64,000 nucleotides of DNA from Granulicella sp. S190. GTDB lineage: Bacteria > Acidobacteriota > Terriglobia > Terriglobales > Acidobacteriaceae. Both the position numbers and the translations under genes were made by a program. Below the pieces are notes generated by a model that worked only from the letters and a program-made list of their open reading frames with translations, was not told where the DNA came from and made no database searches. Shown piece by piece: positions 8,880-17,635 of the stretch. Location: contig NZ_LMUD01000023.1 in assembly GCF_009766095.1 (NCBI RefSeq), forward strand, positions 190,179-254,178, written 5' to 3'. Position 1 is the stretch's first letter, and every line of letters begins with the position of its first letter.

Positions 8880-9311
8880 ATGTCTGAGAAGAAGGTTGTT
8901 GAAGCGGTAGATCTGTCGAAGCCTGCGGGTGAGGGGATGGTTCGCGTGACGTTTTTGCCAGAGGGCAGGACGGTGGAGTTCCCGTTCGATACGCTGCCGT
9001 ATGAAGGGCACGGATTGCCGATGTCGTTTCTGGATGTAGCGGAGAACTATGAGATTTTTCTCGACCATGCCTGCGGGGGAGTGTGCGCTTGTACGACCTG
9101 CCATATCCATGTGAAGGAAGGCGCGCAGGGGATCAGCGAGGCTGAGGACCTTGAGCTTGACCGGATGGAGACGGCGGCGGATATTCAGCTGAACTCGCGG
9201 TTGGGATGCCAGGCGGTGATCGAGAAGCCAGGAACATACGTGGTGGAGATTCCGAAGTGGAATCGGAACTATGTGCAGGAAGGCAAGCCAAGCCACGGTC
9301 CTGGGGCTTAG
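8880..9311 (+). CDS. fdx: [2Fe-2S] ferredoxin, ISC type
   Basis: Adrenodoxin-type ferredoxin that supplies electrons for cluster assembly. The ligand pattern is C-x5-C-x2-C (ACGGVCACTTC) with the fourth cysteine in SRLGCQAV. The length of 143 residues includes a hydrophilic N-terminal extension of ~20 residues and a C-terminal EIPKWNRNYV tail typical of this group. The ATG at 8880 follows GGAAGAG; the longer frame would need a TTG at 8868. It follows hscA closely, as in standard isc operons. Confidence 0.94.
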   Translation: MSEKKVVEAVDLSKPAGEGMVRVTFLPEGRTVEFPFDTLPYEGHGLPMSFLDVAENYEIFLDHACGGVCACTTCHIHVKEGAQGISEAEDLELDRMETAADIQLNSRLGCQAVIEKPGTYVVEIPKWNRNYVQEGKPSHGPGA

Positions 9312-9385
9312 GTTTGATCTTGCCTGCCGGCACTGTTGAATTGGGCCTGCGATGAGGCGATGAGCGCATCCAGGCTGCAGCTGTG

Positions 9386-10456
9386 TCAGGCAGGGAGAAT
9401 TCCGTATTTTGATTCCAGGAATGTCTTGAGATCCTGAGGAAGCGTGGTTGCGAGTTCCTGCCAGGTGAGGAGTTTGAGACGCCAGGCAAAGTCGGGGGCG
9501 TGGACTGCGGCCAAGACGGAGTACCAGATCTCGATGAGGTCGTGGCGGCGGCTGTCGCAGAGGACGCAGAAGGATGCGTTGGCGGCGAAGGCGGCGAGGA
9601 CGTTGCGGATGAGCTGGTAGCCCTGAATGATTGTGCGTGAAGGTGTTGACGTTGTAGTTGGCCGTGCCGATGGGGGGTCTTCCAGATCGGAGTAATCCGC
9701 AGTGGGCGGATGCGTGGGGGAGTGCGTGAGGATCTTGTGGGGAAGGCGTTCAATGTCGAAGACGGCTTCCAAGTCGCGATAGCGCTCGATGAGACGCAGG
9801 CTAGCTGTCTGGAAGTTGGATTCGGTGAGCTTGGCTTCCACGAAGAGATTGCCTAGTTGAAGATCTATCTCGGTGCGGTCTTTGAGAGGTTCGATGGGTT
9901 GCGGCGGTTGCTCGAATACGCCGTTGTTGCTGAAGAGTGGAACTTGCTCCCGCTGGTGAATGGCGTGCGAGGCTTTCTTTCTGTTAGGTGCGCGGGTATT
10001 TCTTAGCGGGACGCCTGGGTGGATGCCGAAGTCTGGTTGCGCGGTTGAAGGAACTCCGAGAAGGTTGGCGACGGTGTGGTTCAGGTGGTCGTCGGAGAAG
10101 ACGGCGGGATGGCAGAAGATGTTCATCAGGAGCGCGTCGGAGCTGTTGGCGCAGTCGAGCTCTTTCCAGTGCCAGTCGGCTCTTGCGCGAACGCGTCGAT
10201 GAGCGGTGTGGACCTTGAGGAGGCGACGGGACCAATCCGGGTTGGCGCAGATGGCGGCGTAGCTTGCGGGATGGAAGTTGCCGTGGCGGCCCTGCTCAGC
10301 TTGTTCTTCATGGCCGAAGATGATGCTGGGCTCGGTGCCCGCAGTTTGCTCGTAGAGGAGACCGTTGGTGGTGGCGAGGTGCTGGGCGCGGGCGTTAAGG
10401 TCGCAGCGTAGGAGTGAGGCCGACCATGCGGCGGTAGTTTGATGGGAGTGCGCCAT
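9386..10456 (-). CDS. PD-(D/E)xK nuclease-like protein (PGN_0703-type putative restriction endonuclease)
   Basis: Cytoplasmic protein of about 356 residues resembling the PGN_0703 family of putative restriction endonucleases. A PD-(D/E)xK-like active site is suggested by EIDLQLGNLFVEAKL (Asp followed by E-x-K) in the middle of the protein. A conserved-looking N-terminal block includes FGHEEQ...HGNFHPASYAAICANPDW. The start ATG at 10456 (MAHSHQTTAAWSASLL) was chosen because the longer frame runs into the divergent iscX. No methyltransferase or specificity gene is adjacent, so a restriction role is doubtful; it could be an orphan DNA-processing enzyme. Catalysis is inferred from the motif alone. 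Confidence 0.72.
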   Translation of the reverse strand: MAHSHQTTAAWSASLLRCDLNARAQHLATTNGLLYEQTAGTEPSIIFGHEEQAEQGRHGNFHPASYAAICANPDWSRRLLKVHTAHRRVRARADWHWKELDCANSSDALLMNIFCHPAVFSDDHLNHTVANLLGVPSTAQPDFGIHPGVPLRNTRAPNRKKASHAIHQREQVPLFSNNGVFEQPPQPIEPLKDRTEIDLQLGNLFVEAKLTESNFQTASLRLIERYRDLEAVFDIERLPHKILTHSPTHPPTADYSDLEDPPSARPTTTSTPSRTIIQGYQLIRNVLAAFAANASFCVLCDSRRHDLIEIWYSVLAAVHAPDFAWRLKLLTWQELATTLPQDLKTFLESKYGILPA

Positions 10457-10522
10457 ACGAGTTTCTTGTAGTCTTTTGTGTGGGTGACGATTAGTGCCCA
10501 AGACCAGTTTATGGGAGATGCT

Positions 10523-10738
10523 ATGTCGCGCGAAATTGAGTGGACAGATTCGGAAGAGATTGGGATTCAGCTGCAGGAGAAATATCCGGAGATCGAGCCG
10601 TACTCGGTGCGATTTACGGATCTGCATAAGTATGTGACGGAGCTGCCGGGGTTCGTGGGGGATCCGACGAAGTCGAATGAGGGGATTCTGGAGGCGATTC
10701 AGGCGGCCTGGAATGAAGAGTGGGAGGATGCGAAGTAG
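10523..10738 (+). CDS. iscX: Fe-S assembly protein IscX (YfhJ)
   Basis: Small acidic protein of 71 residues that binds iron and IscS and modulates desulfurase activity. The sequence EIEWTDSEEIGIQLQEKYPE at the start and the terminal QAAWNEEWED match the family closely. The ATG at 10523 is preceded by GGGAG (10513-10517). It is separated from fdx by a gene on the opposite strand, so it must have its own promoter in the 66-base divergent region. It completes the isc set in this locus. Confidence 0.95.
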   Translation: MSREIEWTDSEEIGIQLQEKYPEIEPYSVRFTDLHKYVTELPGFVGDPTKSNEGILEAIQAAWNEEWEDAK

Positions 10739-10798
10739 TCACCTTTTTACTGACTGGCCTCGTTCGCGATCTTATTTGGGTAATGATTGGGTGTGCGG

Positions 10799-12406
10799 CT
10801 AGGTGCTTTTGCGGCGGAGTATCTGTGCAGGGAGTTTCGATCCCGTTGCTATCAATGTGATGTAGGCAGCGATGGCCCAGGCTATGCTTGCCGCGGCGAT
10901 GGTGATGACGTCCTTGGGATGGCTGGAGACCGGTGGCAGGAAGCGCGAAGCAGATGCGGTTGCGGCGTAGGCGAGCAGCGCAGCGAGGAATGATCGGCCA
11001 AGTTCGGCAAACTCGAGGTCGTGGAAGCTTACCAGGCGTTTGCGATTGAGCAGGTAAGCGAGTGAGGCGGTCTGGGCCAGGATGCCGATGTCGGATGCTA
11101 TGGCCAGACCTTCAAGGCTGAAGGTGTGGAATAGGGCAGCGTAGATGGGGATTGAGAGCAGTGTGATGACGGTGCCGGTGATAGCTGGGGTCTTAGTGTC
11201 GCTTGCCGCGTAGAACGCTCGTGCGTAGATTCCCTGCACAGCCCATATGGCGAGGGTAACGGCGAGGACGCGGAAGAGATGGGTGGTGCCTGCGGCGTCT
11301 GCGTGGTTGAACTTGCCTCGGCGGAAGAGGTCCATCAGCCATGGCGCGAGGGCGACCATCCAGGCGGAGACAAGCATGCCGACCGAGAAGAGTCGCGAGA
11401 CCGAACGCGAGACGGATTGGGAGAAGTCTGCGAGGCGCTTCTGCTGAAAGAGAGAGGCAAAGAAGGGGAACGAGGCGGCTCCGGCGGCGGGACCGATTAC
11501 GTTGAAGGGGGCGTTGAACAGGTCTTTCGCGTTGCCAATGAGGGTGATGCCACCATCGCGCAGGGAGGCATAGTAGTTGAGGAAGATGCCATCGAACATG
11601 ACGAGCGAGACGCCGATCATGAGCGGCAGAGAGAGCTTGAGCCACTCGATGAATGCGGGATCGCGGAAGCCGATGATGGGTCGATAGCGGAATCCGGTGC
11701 GGAATGCTCCGATGGAGTTGAGAAGGGCAGAACCGAAGAACGTGCCTGCGAAGACTCCAATGGCGAGTGAGGTAACGCCGAACTGGCGGTGCAGGAGGAC
11801 TGCCCCGACGATGATTCCTGTGTTGTAAATGAGCGGCGTAAAGGCCTGGTAGAGGAAGATCTTGCGCACCTGTAAGCGCGAGCTCATGACACTGCCGATG
11901 AAAAAGAACAACTGAGCCGGGATGATGATGCGGGTCATGCTCGTGCACAGTGCGGCTTTGGCGGGATCGGTACGAAAGCCTTTGTTCGCGAGCAAAACGT
12001 ACTGGGGAGCGAAGATCTCTGCCAGCAACACACCAATGCCGAGGACAACGAGCATCGTAGTGAGGATGACCGAGAGAGCGCGGTCTCCGCCTTCTTCGTC
12101 GCCAGCTTCGCGATAGCGGTTGAGCACGGTGATGAGCGAGATAGAGGCAGCGCCGCCAATGAGGAAGTAGGAGATGAGGTCTGGTAGTTTGAAGGCGGCC
12201 CGGTAAGCATCTTGTGCGACGCCAGCGCCGAAGAGAGAGTTGATGTACCCGATACGGACCAGGGCAAGGAAGCCGGAGAACATCGTCGACAGCATGAGCA
12301 GGATGGTGGCGGAGAAGGCGCTGTGCGTGGCGGAGGGACGAAGAAAGGCAAAGGCGCTGCGGCGAGGCGGTACGAGCGGCGGGTTGGGATCTTCGTTGGT
12401 GGGCAC
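10799..12406 (-). CDS. murJ: Lipid II flippase MurJ (MviN family)
   Basis: Inner-membrane MOP-superfamily protein that flips lipid II for peptidoglycan synthesis. It has about 535 residues with roughly 14 hydrophobic segments. The N-terminal TMFSGFLALVRIGYINSLFG and DAYRAAFKLPD are characteristic of MurJ. The start is a GTG at 12406; the first ~30 residues are a proline- and serine-rich cytoplasmic stretch. It is divergent from the LysR gene, with 70 bases between the starts. Confidence 0.93.
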   Translation of the reverse strand: MPTNEDPNPPLVPPRRSAFAFLRPSATHSAFSATILLMLSTMFSGFLALVRIGYINSLFGAGVAQDAYRAAFKLPDLISYFLIGGAASISLITVLNRYREAGDEEGGDRALSVILTTMLVVLGIGVLLAEIFAPQYVLLANKGFRTDPAKAALCTSMTRIIIPAQLFFFIGSVMSSRLQVRKIFLYQAFTPLIYNTGIIVGAVLLHRQFGVTSLAIGVFAGTFFGSALLNSIGAFRTGFRYRPIIGFRDPAFIEWLKLSLPLMIGVSLVMFDGIFLNYYASLRDGGITLIGNAKDLFNAPFNVIGPAAGAASFPFFASLFQQKRLADFSQSVSRSVSRLFSVGMLVSAWMVALAPWLMDLFRRGKFNHADAAGTTHLFRVLAVTLAIWAVQGIYARAFYAASDTKTPAITGTVITLLSIPIYAALFHTFSLEGLAIASDIGILAQTASLAYLLNRKRLVSFHDLEFAELGRSFLAALLAYAATASASRFLPPVSSHPKDVITIAAASIAWAIAAYITLIATGSKLPAQILRRKST

Positions 12407-12476
12407 AGGCTGAAACGATTTTATCGGGTGGGCTTATGCTGATGGTTGGCGGGGCTGGTTCTGGTGAGGAGATGGT

Positions 12477-13397
12477 TTGGAGAATTTTCGGTTGCGCGTG
12501 TTTCGGGCGGTGGCGGAGGAGATGAGCTTTCGCAAGGCGGCGGAGGCGCTGCATCTTAGCCAGCCAGCCGTGAGTCAGCATATTCGCGCGCTCGAAGAAG
12601 AGGCTGGGGTACAGCTCTTCGATCGCGCCCGAGGCGCAGGACATGGAAGCCAGATCTCGCTGACCGAGGCGGGAAGGGTTTTACTGGGGTTTGCTAACGC
12701 TGCAGCAGAGACGATGGTAGAGGCACGACGGGCTCTTGCTGGGCTGAGTGATGCGATAGATGGTCCGCTGAAGTTGGGGGCTTCTACGACGGTGGCACAG
12801 TATCTGTTGCCTCGAATTCTTGGGGAGTTTTTGAAGCAGTATCCGCAGGTGAAGCTCTCCCTGGTTAGTGGGAATACGGAGCAGATTGTGGAGGCTGTGG
12901 CAGAGAAGAGGGTAGCGCTGGGGATTATTGAAGGGCCTGCAATGCGGCGGGAGCTGAAGACTGAACGCATGGTGCAGGACGAGATGGTGCTGATTGCGAG
13001 TCCGAATCATGCGTGGGCAAGGCGTGGGGGTGGGGCGATTGAACTGACGGAGCTTGCCAAGGTGCCGTTATTGCTGCGGGAGCGTGGGTCGGGGTCGCGG
13101 CGTGTGGTGGAGAGGGCGTTGAAGGGTGTCGGGCTGCCGTTGCGATCCCTGCAGGTGGCGATGGAGTTGGATTCGACAGAGGCGATCCTGTCCGGCGTGG
13201 AGGCGGAGCTCGGCGTAGGGTTTGTTTCGCGATGGGCCCTGGGGAAGGTTTTGCAATTAGGCGCGGCGAAGGTGATTGCTGTGAAGGGGCTGGAGATTCG
13301 GCGGGACTTCAGCTTTGTGAGGCTGGCAGGTGCGGAGGTAACAGGGGCTGCCGCGGCATTTCAGCGGTTCGCGATGGGGACAGTGGAAAGAAAATAG
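12477..13397 (+). CDS. LysR family transcriptional regulator, next to yeiH-like exporter
   Basis: LysR-type regulator of 306 residues. The N-terminal winged helix reads RKAAEALHLSQPAVSQHIRA, followed by a periplasmic-binding-like effector domain from about residue 90. The start is a TTG at 12477 with GGTGAGGAG just upstream; no in-frame ATG gives a complete HTH. A YeiH-type exporter follows on the same strand, a pairing seen for YeiE/CysL-like regulators in other bacteria, so control of sulfur or sulfite export is plausible. A palindrome in the gap to the exporter is a candidate binding site. Confidence 0.9.
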   Translation: MENFRLRVFRAVAEEMSFRKAAEALHLSQPAVSQHIRALEEEAGVQLFDRARGAGHGSQISLTEAGRVLLGFANAAAETMVEARRALAGLSDAIDGPLKLGASTTVAQYLLPRILGEFLKQYPQVKLSLVSGNTEQIVEAVAEKRVALGIIEGPAMRRELKTERMVQDEMVLIASPNHAWARRGGGAIELTELAKVPLLLRERGSGSRRVVERALKGVGLPLRSLQVAMELDSTEAILSGVEAELGVGFVSRWALGKVLQLGAAKVIAVKGLEIRRDFSFVRLAGAEVTGAAAAFQRFAMGTVERK

Positions 13398-13408
13398 ACG
13401 ATTGGACT

Positions 13409-13425
13409 GATAAGTAATACTTATC
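13409..13425. promoter_or_regulatory. Candidate LysR-type operator upstream of the exporter
   Basis: GATAAGT and ACTTATC form a perfect 7-bp inverted repeat around AAT, giving a T-N11-A-like box as expected for LysR regulators. It lies 12 bases after the lysR stop and 55 bases before the exporter start. Binding by the adjacent regulator is inferred from position. Confidence 0.5.
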
Positions 13426-13479
13426 GGCGATTGAAAAGTACGTCTCGACTGCTGGGATAGACCGGCTCATGCTGGATGC

Positions 13480-14415
13480 ATGTGGAAGAAGAATCTTTTC
13501 TATATCGGGATCATCGTTTCGGCGAGCGGGCTGATCGGGCCTCCGCTTGCGTTGGCTGCGGGGCTCGCGTTTGGCTTGACGACGGTGCATACCTTTCACG
13601 AAGAGGGGCGTAACCTCTCCAAGTTTCTGCTGCAGGCGGCGGTGGTTTGCCTGGGGTTTGGAATGAATCTGAAGGAGGTGGTGCATGCGGGTGCTTCAGG
13701 CTTCATGTACACGGCTATCAGCATCACATTTGCGCTGGCGTTGGGAGTTGCGTTGGGCAAGCTGCTGCAGGTGGGAAAGACGCAGTCGTTGCTGATCAGC
13801 TTTGGAACGGCGATCTGTGGAGGAAGCGCGATTGCAGCAATGGGCCCGATTCTGAATGCGAATGAAGAGGAGATGGCGGTCTCGCTAGGAACGGTGTTCG
13901 TGCTGAACTCGGTGGCGCTGCTGACGTTTCCGTTGATCGGGCATCTGATGCACTTTACCCAGACGCAGTTTGGACTGTGGGCAGCTTTGGCGATTCACGA
14001 TACGAGTTCGGTCGTGGGCGCAGGAGCGAAGTACGGGCCGACAGCGCTGGCTGTCGGGACGACGGTGAAGCTGGCGAGGGCACTATGGATTGTGCCGCTG
14101 GCGATCGCTACGGCGATGCTGAAGAAGAGCAACGCGAAGGTGCAGTGGCCGTGGTTTATTTTGTACTTCTGCGTTGCGGCGGTGATGGCTAGTTATGTAC
14201 CGAGATATCTGCCGCAGTCGGTGGCGTTGTTCTCTGATCTGAACCGGCTGGGCCGCGCGGCGTTGACCGTGGTTCTGTTCCTGATAGGGACGAGTATCAC
14301 GCGAGCGACTCTGAAAGAGGTTGGCGTGAGGCCGATGGCGCAGGGGATCACACTCTGGATTGTCGTGGCCAGCCTTTCACTATGGGCCATTCATGCGGGA
14401 TGGGTGGCGCTGTGA
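13480..14415 (+). CDS. YeiH/PSE family putative sulfate exporter
   Basis: Integral membrane protein of 311 residues with about ten hydrophobic segments, in the YeiH (UPF0324, putative sulfate exporter) family. Recognisable stretches are LGFGMNLKEV, the glycine-rich GTAICGGSAIAAMGPIL and the AIHDTSSVVGAG motif. The ATG at 13480 has no strong Shine-Dalgarno. Its position after a LysR gene with an intervening palindrome supports regulated expression. The transported substrate is not proven for the family. Confidence 0.9.
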   Translation: MWKKNLFYIGIIVSASGLIGPPLALAAGLAFGLTTVHTFHEEGRNLSKFLLQAAVVCLGFGMNLKEVVHAGASGFMYTAISITFALALGVALGKLLQVGKTQSLLISFGTAICGGSAIAAMGPILNANEEEMAVSLGTVFVLNSVALLTFPLIGHLMHFTQTQFGLWAALAIHDTSSVVGAGAKYGPTALAVGTTVKLARALWIVPLAIATAMLKKSNAKVQWPWFILYFCVAAVMASYVPRYLPQSVALFSDLNRLGRAALTVVLFLIGTSITRATLKEVGVRPMAQGITLWIVVASLSLWAIHAGWVAL

Positions 14416-14419
14416 AGAG

Positions 14420-14800
14420 CTAGCGGTCAGGAGACGGCGAAACAGCCTTCGACTCTTCGTCCTGATCTTTGAATGGGTCTTTCCAGTGGATGGGCAGGGT
14501 ATTGCCGCTACTTCTCTTCTTTATTTTGATGCTGGACGAGAGGGAGAGGCTGGCGATGGTGAAGCTGACCATCTGCCGCTGACTGCAACGGAGGCAACGG
14601 ACGGGATAGCGCATGAGCAGTATTTCGGTGAGGTCTTCCGACCGCACACTGGAACGGCGAAAGCTCTGGCCAGAGCAGTACTGGCAGCGGATGGGGACGC
14701 CGTTGCGCGGATCGACTCCAAGGTAAGGGGCGCGGCTATGCGAGGAGTGAGGGCGATGCCTGCGGCGGTTGCGTGCGTCGTAATCGTCTTTGAAGTTCAT
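14420..14800 (-). CDS. Conserved hypothetical zinc-ribbon-like protein
   Basis: A 126-residue basic, serine- and arginine-rich protein with two CxxC pairs (CQYCSGQSF and RCLRCSQRQ) flanking LTEILLMRYPV, consistent with one zinc site. I do not know its function. It starts 2 bases after the MerR-type gene on the same strand and is probably co-transcribed with it. The C-terminus (from about residue 85) is hydrophilic and probably disordered. Confidence 0.72.
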   Translation of the reverse strand: MNFKDDYDARNRRRHRPHSSHSRAPYLGVDPRNGVPIRCQYCSGQSFRRSSVRSEDLTEILLMRYPVRCLRCSQRQMVSFTIASLSLSSSIKIKKRSSGNTLPIHWKDPFKDQDEESKAVSPSPDR

Positions 14801-14802
14801 CT

Positions 14803-15321
14803 TTAGCTTTTATTTTCTTCGGGAAGAAGAGGCAGATCGAAGAGTCTTTCCGGAGCTCTGCGCGGGGCGTGTGGGGTACGCGGGGCGCGGATTGGGTGGA
14901 CAGTCGGGCGTGCGGGTGGCTTTGAGAGTAACGTGTGAAGGTCGCGAAGATCTTTCTGCAGTTTATGGAGCTGCCGCGAATCTGGGCCGGGGTCGGTGCC
15001 TTCGATGGTAAGAGTGAGCTGCGGCTCTCTTTGCTTGAGCTCGCTTTTGAAGACCTGCCGCGCACCGGGAATAGTGTAGCCCTCGTTGTAAAGGAGGCTT
15101 TTGATGCGGAGTGCCATTTCGACGTCACGGCGCCGATAGAGACGCTGGCCGGTGCCGCCCTTGTGCGGTTTGAGCTGAGGAAACTCACTCTCCCAGAAGC
15201 GCAAAACGTAGGCGGGAACATCGCAGAGTTTGGCGACCTCGCCGATGCGGAAGTAGAGCTTGTCCGGGATATCGGATCCGGAGGATGGGGTGGTTTTGCG
15301 GATTGGCTGGTGCTGGGCCAT
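14803..15321 (-). CDS. MerR family transcriptional regulator
   Basis: Regulator of 172 residues with a MerR winged helix at about residues 23-90 ([37 protein letters not shown]). It lacks cysteines in a metal-binding C-terminal loop, so it is not a classic metal sensor. The C-terminal half is a short coiled-coil-like stretch followed by a proline- and arginine-rich tail. The ATG at 15321 has GGAG upstream. It is followed directly by a small zinc-ribbon protein; its targets are unknown. Confidence 0.88.
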   Translation of the reverse strand: MAQHQPIRKTTPSSGSDIPDKLYFRIGEVAKLCDVPAYVLRFWESEFPQLKPHKGGTGQRLYRRRDVEMALRIKSLLYNEGYTIPGARQVFKSELKQREPQLTLTIEGTDPGPDSRQLHKLQKDLRDLHTLLSKPPARPTVHPIRAPRTPHAPRRAPERLFDLPLLPEENKS

Positions 15322-15436
15322 GCCAGAAGCTCCGTGAACCGCCTGCCCGGCGGGTGTAGCCTACATTCGGCTGCTGCCAGTATAGGCCACTCCCTTGAAC
15401 GCGACATCTAATTTTCGTGGGCTGAGCCTGTTGAAT

Positions 15437-16567
15437 TCAGGCACTTGGGGTGGAGACGGGCTGGCGCGGCTCGGTTTTGCCACGGGCGCTGCGTAGGTAT
15501 TGAACTGGCCACGTGCCGGGCTGGTGGAGCATTTCGGCGGCGTGGAGGGGCCAGTAGGGATGACGGAGGAGTTCGCGCGCCAGGAGAACGAGATTTGCCT
15601 GCCCGGTGCGGATGATCTGGTCAGCCTGGGCGGCCTCGGTGATCATGCCAACGGCACCGGTTGGAATCTCTACCTGGCGATGGATGGTTTCGGCGTGGTG
15701 GACCTGATAGCCAGAGCCTATGGGGATTTGTTGAGCCGGGTGGTTTCCGCCGGTGGAGACGTCAACCAGATCGACTCCAGCCTGCTTGAGGAGGCGGGAG
15801 AGGGCAACGGATTGAGGCAGATCCCAGCTTGGACCGAGGGATTCGGGCGCCCAGTCGGTAGCTGAGATGCGGACGAAGACAGGGAGATGCTGGGGCCAAG
15901 CGGTGCGAACGGCGTGGACGATCTCGAGTGGGAAGCGGGTGCGGTTTTCGAAGCTTCCACCGTACTCGTCGGTGCGGTGGTTGGAGAGCGGGGAGAGGAA
16001 CTCATGAAGGAGATAACCGTGGGCGGCGTGGATCTCGACGAGGTCGAAGCCTGCGGCCTGGGCGCGGTGGGCGGCGGCTACGAAGTCAGCGACGATCTTG
16101 TCCATGCCGATGCGATTGAGCGCGGCGGGCAAGGGATAGGCTTCGTCGAAGCGGATGGCGGAGGGGGCGACGGGTTGCCAACCGCCTTCGGAGGCGGGGA
16201 TGGTGCGTGGTTTTTCCCAGGGAACCGCCATGCTGGCTTTGCGTCCGGCGTGGGCGAGCTGAGTGCCCGTGTAGGATCCGTGTTGATGGAGGAAGGTGGT
16301 GATGCGTTTGAGCTCGGGGATGTGATCGTCTTTCCAGATGCCGAGGTCGCCGGGGGTGATGCGGGCTTCGGGGCTGACCGCGTTTGCCTCGGTGAGGACG
16401 AGGCCGGCGCCGCCGATGGCGCGGCTTCCGAGGTGGACGAGGTGCCAATCGTTGGCGAAACCGTCGACGGAGGAGTATTCGCACATGGGAGAGACGGCGA
16501 TGCGGTTGGGTAGAGTGAGGCTGCGAAGCTTGAGGGGGGCAAAGAGATGGTCGGTGGGCTGAGTCAC
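15437..16567 (-). CDS. NADH:flavin oxidoreductase, old yellow enzyme family (YqjM-like)
   Basis: FMN-dependent ene-reductase of about 376 residues with a TIM-barrel fold. YqjM-type features are the N-terminal APLKLRSLTLPNRIAVSPMC (the cysteine near the FMN), LAHAGRKAS, the substrate-binding pair in IHAAHGYLLHEFLSP, and the NHRTDEYGGS motif. The start is a GTG at 16567 with AAAGGGAC directly upstream. It is probably a soluble enzyme reducing activated alkenes; the physiological substrate is unknown. It stands alone as a transcription unit. Confidence 0.92.
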   Translation of the reverse strand: MTQPTDHLFAPLKLRSLTLPNRIAVSPMCEYSSVDGFANDWHLVHLGSRAIGGAGLVLTEANAVSPEARITPGDLGIWKDDHIPELKRITTFLHQHGSYTGTQLAHAGRKASMAVPWEKPRTIPASEGGWQPVAPSAIRFDEAYPLPAALNRIGMDKIVADFVAAAHRAQAAGFDLVEIHAAHGYLLHEFLSPLSNHRTDEYGGSFENRTRFPLEIVHAVRTAWPQHLPVFVRISATDWAPESLGPSWDLPQSVALSRLLKQAGVDLVDVSTGGNHPAQQIPIGSGYQVHHAETIHRQVEIPTGAVGMITEAAQADQIIRTGQANLVLLARELLRHPYWPLHAAEMLHQPGTWPVQYLRSARGKTEPRQPVSTPSA

Positions 16568-16631
16568 GTCCCTTTGGATGTTGCTGGAGGGTGGTTGGAT
16601 GTGGGGAGACCGGCTTCGAGGGCGGATTAAA

Positions 16632-16795
16632 TTGGCTGGTGGTCTTTTGCAGGGTTTTTTGGGGAAAAGCCAGAGTTTATTGTGGTTTTTTGGTGGTGGA
16701 GATGTGGTGAAATGCGTGGTGAACGTGGTGAGTAGACCGCGCTTATTTCAAGGTCGAAAGATACGCCAAGAATTCCGGATTTTTTTTGCGCAAGC
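16632..16795. repeat. GTGGTG-rich intergenic repeat, copy 1
   Basis: Non-coding block with clusters of GTGGTG, a GGTTTTTTGGGGAAAAG segment and an end reading GATTTTTTTTGCG. The same order of segments recurs at 39.99-40.14 kb, including AAAGATRCGCCAA before the T-tract. It occupies most of the gap between the divergent old yellow enzyme and lipoprotein genes and may carry their promoters. Confidence 0.65.
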
Positions 16796-16857
16796 AGAGA
16801 GACGGAACCCGAAGCGTCAAGACAGCGTATTGTTTCTCTGACTGGATGGAGGTTGCG

Positions 16858-17469
16858 ATGCGAGTGAATCAGTGGATCACTGCGGCGATGGTAGCGGCAA
16901 CGATAGCGATGAGCGGCTGCCGGATTGAGAACGACAAACATGGCGATGCCGATAACGTGAAGATCGCTACGCCATTTGGTGGGATGTCGGTGAAGACGAA
17001 TGAGTCGGCGGTGGTCGACGGAATTGGGTTGCCGGTGTATCCAGGGGCCGTGATGGTGAAGAAGAAGGATAAGAACGATGGCGCGGCCGATATCAATCTG
17101 AGCTTCGGCAGTTTTTCGCTGAAGGTGAAGGCGGCCAGCTACACAACACCTGATAGCCCGGATCTGGTGACGGCGTTCTACCGCAAGGCGCTAGGACGGT
17201 ACGGCGATGTGATTCAGTGCCAGAACGACAAGCCTGTGTCTTCGCAGACACAGACAGCGGAGGGATTGACCTGCGCGGACGATCAGAAGAACCACATCAA
17301 GGTGGACAACGATCTCTCCGGGAAGGTGGAGCTGAAGGCCGGATCGAAGCAGCACCAACACATTGTGGGGATCGATCCAGATGGAGGCGGAACGAAGATC
17401 GGGATGGTTGCGTTGGATCTGCCGGGACATCTCTCGGTCGGCGATGGAGATGATTCGAATAAACAGTGA
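16858..17469 (+). CDS. Hypothetical lipoprotein
   Basis: A 203-residue protein with a type II signal peptide (MRVNQWITAAMVAATIAMSGC). The lipobox cysteine is at residue 21, so it is probably membrane-anchored and periplasmic. The start at 16858 was chosen for the GGAGG at about 16848-16852; the longer frame has no signal peptide. The mature part is hydrophilic, with a region (about residues 55-150) resembling a small alpha-beta domain rich in Lys and Asp. I do not recognise a family; no partner gene is evident. Confidence 0.75.
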   Translation: MRVNQWITAAMVAATIAMSGCRIENDKHGDADNVKIATPFGGMSVKTNESAVVDGIGLPVYPGAVMVKKKDKNDGAADINLSFGSFSLKVKAASYTTPDSPDLVTAFYRKALGRYGDVIQCQNDKPVSSQTQTAEGLTCADDQKNHIKVDNDLSGKVELKAGSKQHQHIVGIDPDGGGTKIGMVALDLPGHLSVGDGDDSNKQ

Positions 17470-17481
17470 TTAGTTTCAAAA

Positions 17482-17550
17482 TACCCGCTGCGCGCGGGGC
17501 GGTCACTTCGTGACTTGTATACCCTTTCGGGTGGCGCTCCCGTTGGTTGC
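17482..17550. repeat. REP-like palindrome, single copy
   Basis: Contains the core GGTCACTTCGTGAC (17501-17514), followed by GTATACC and the small hairpin ACCCTTTCGGGT (17521-17532). The outer GTCCTGCCGGAC hairpin is missing or degenerate. It lies just after the lipoprotein gene and before the zinc-ribbon membrane protein. Confidence 0.75.
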
Positions 17551-17635
17551 TGGAGATATTTCCCGCCGACTATCAAGAGGCTCGCACGAAGTGGCTGCTT
17601 GCTCTGTCTTGTGGGGTGGGATAGCTTCTTAACAT

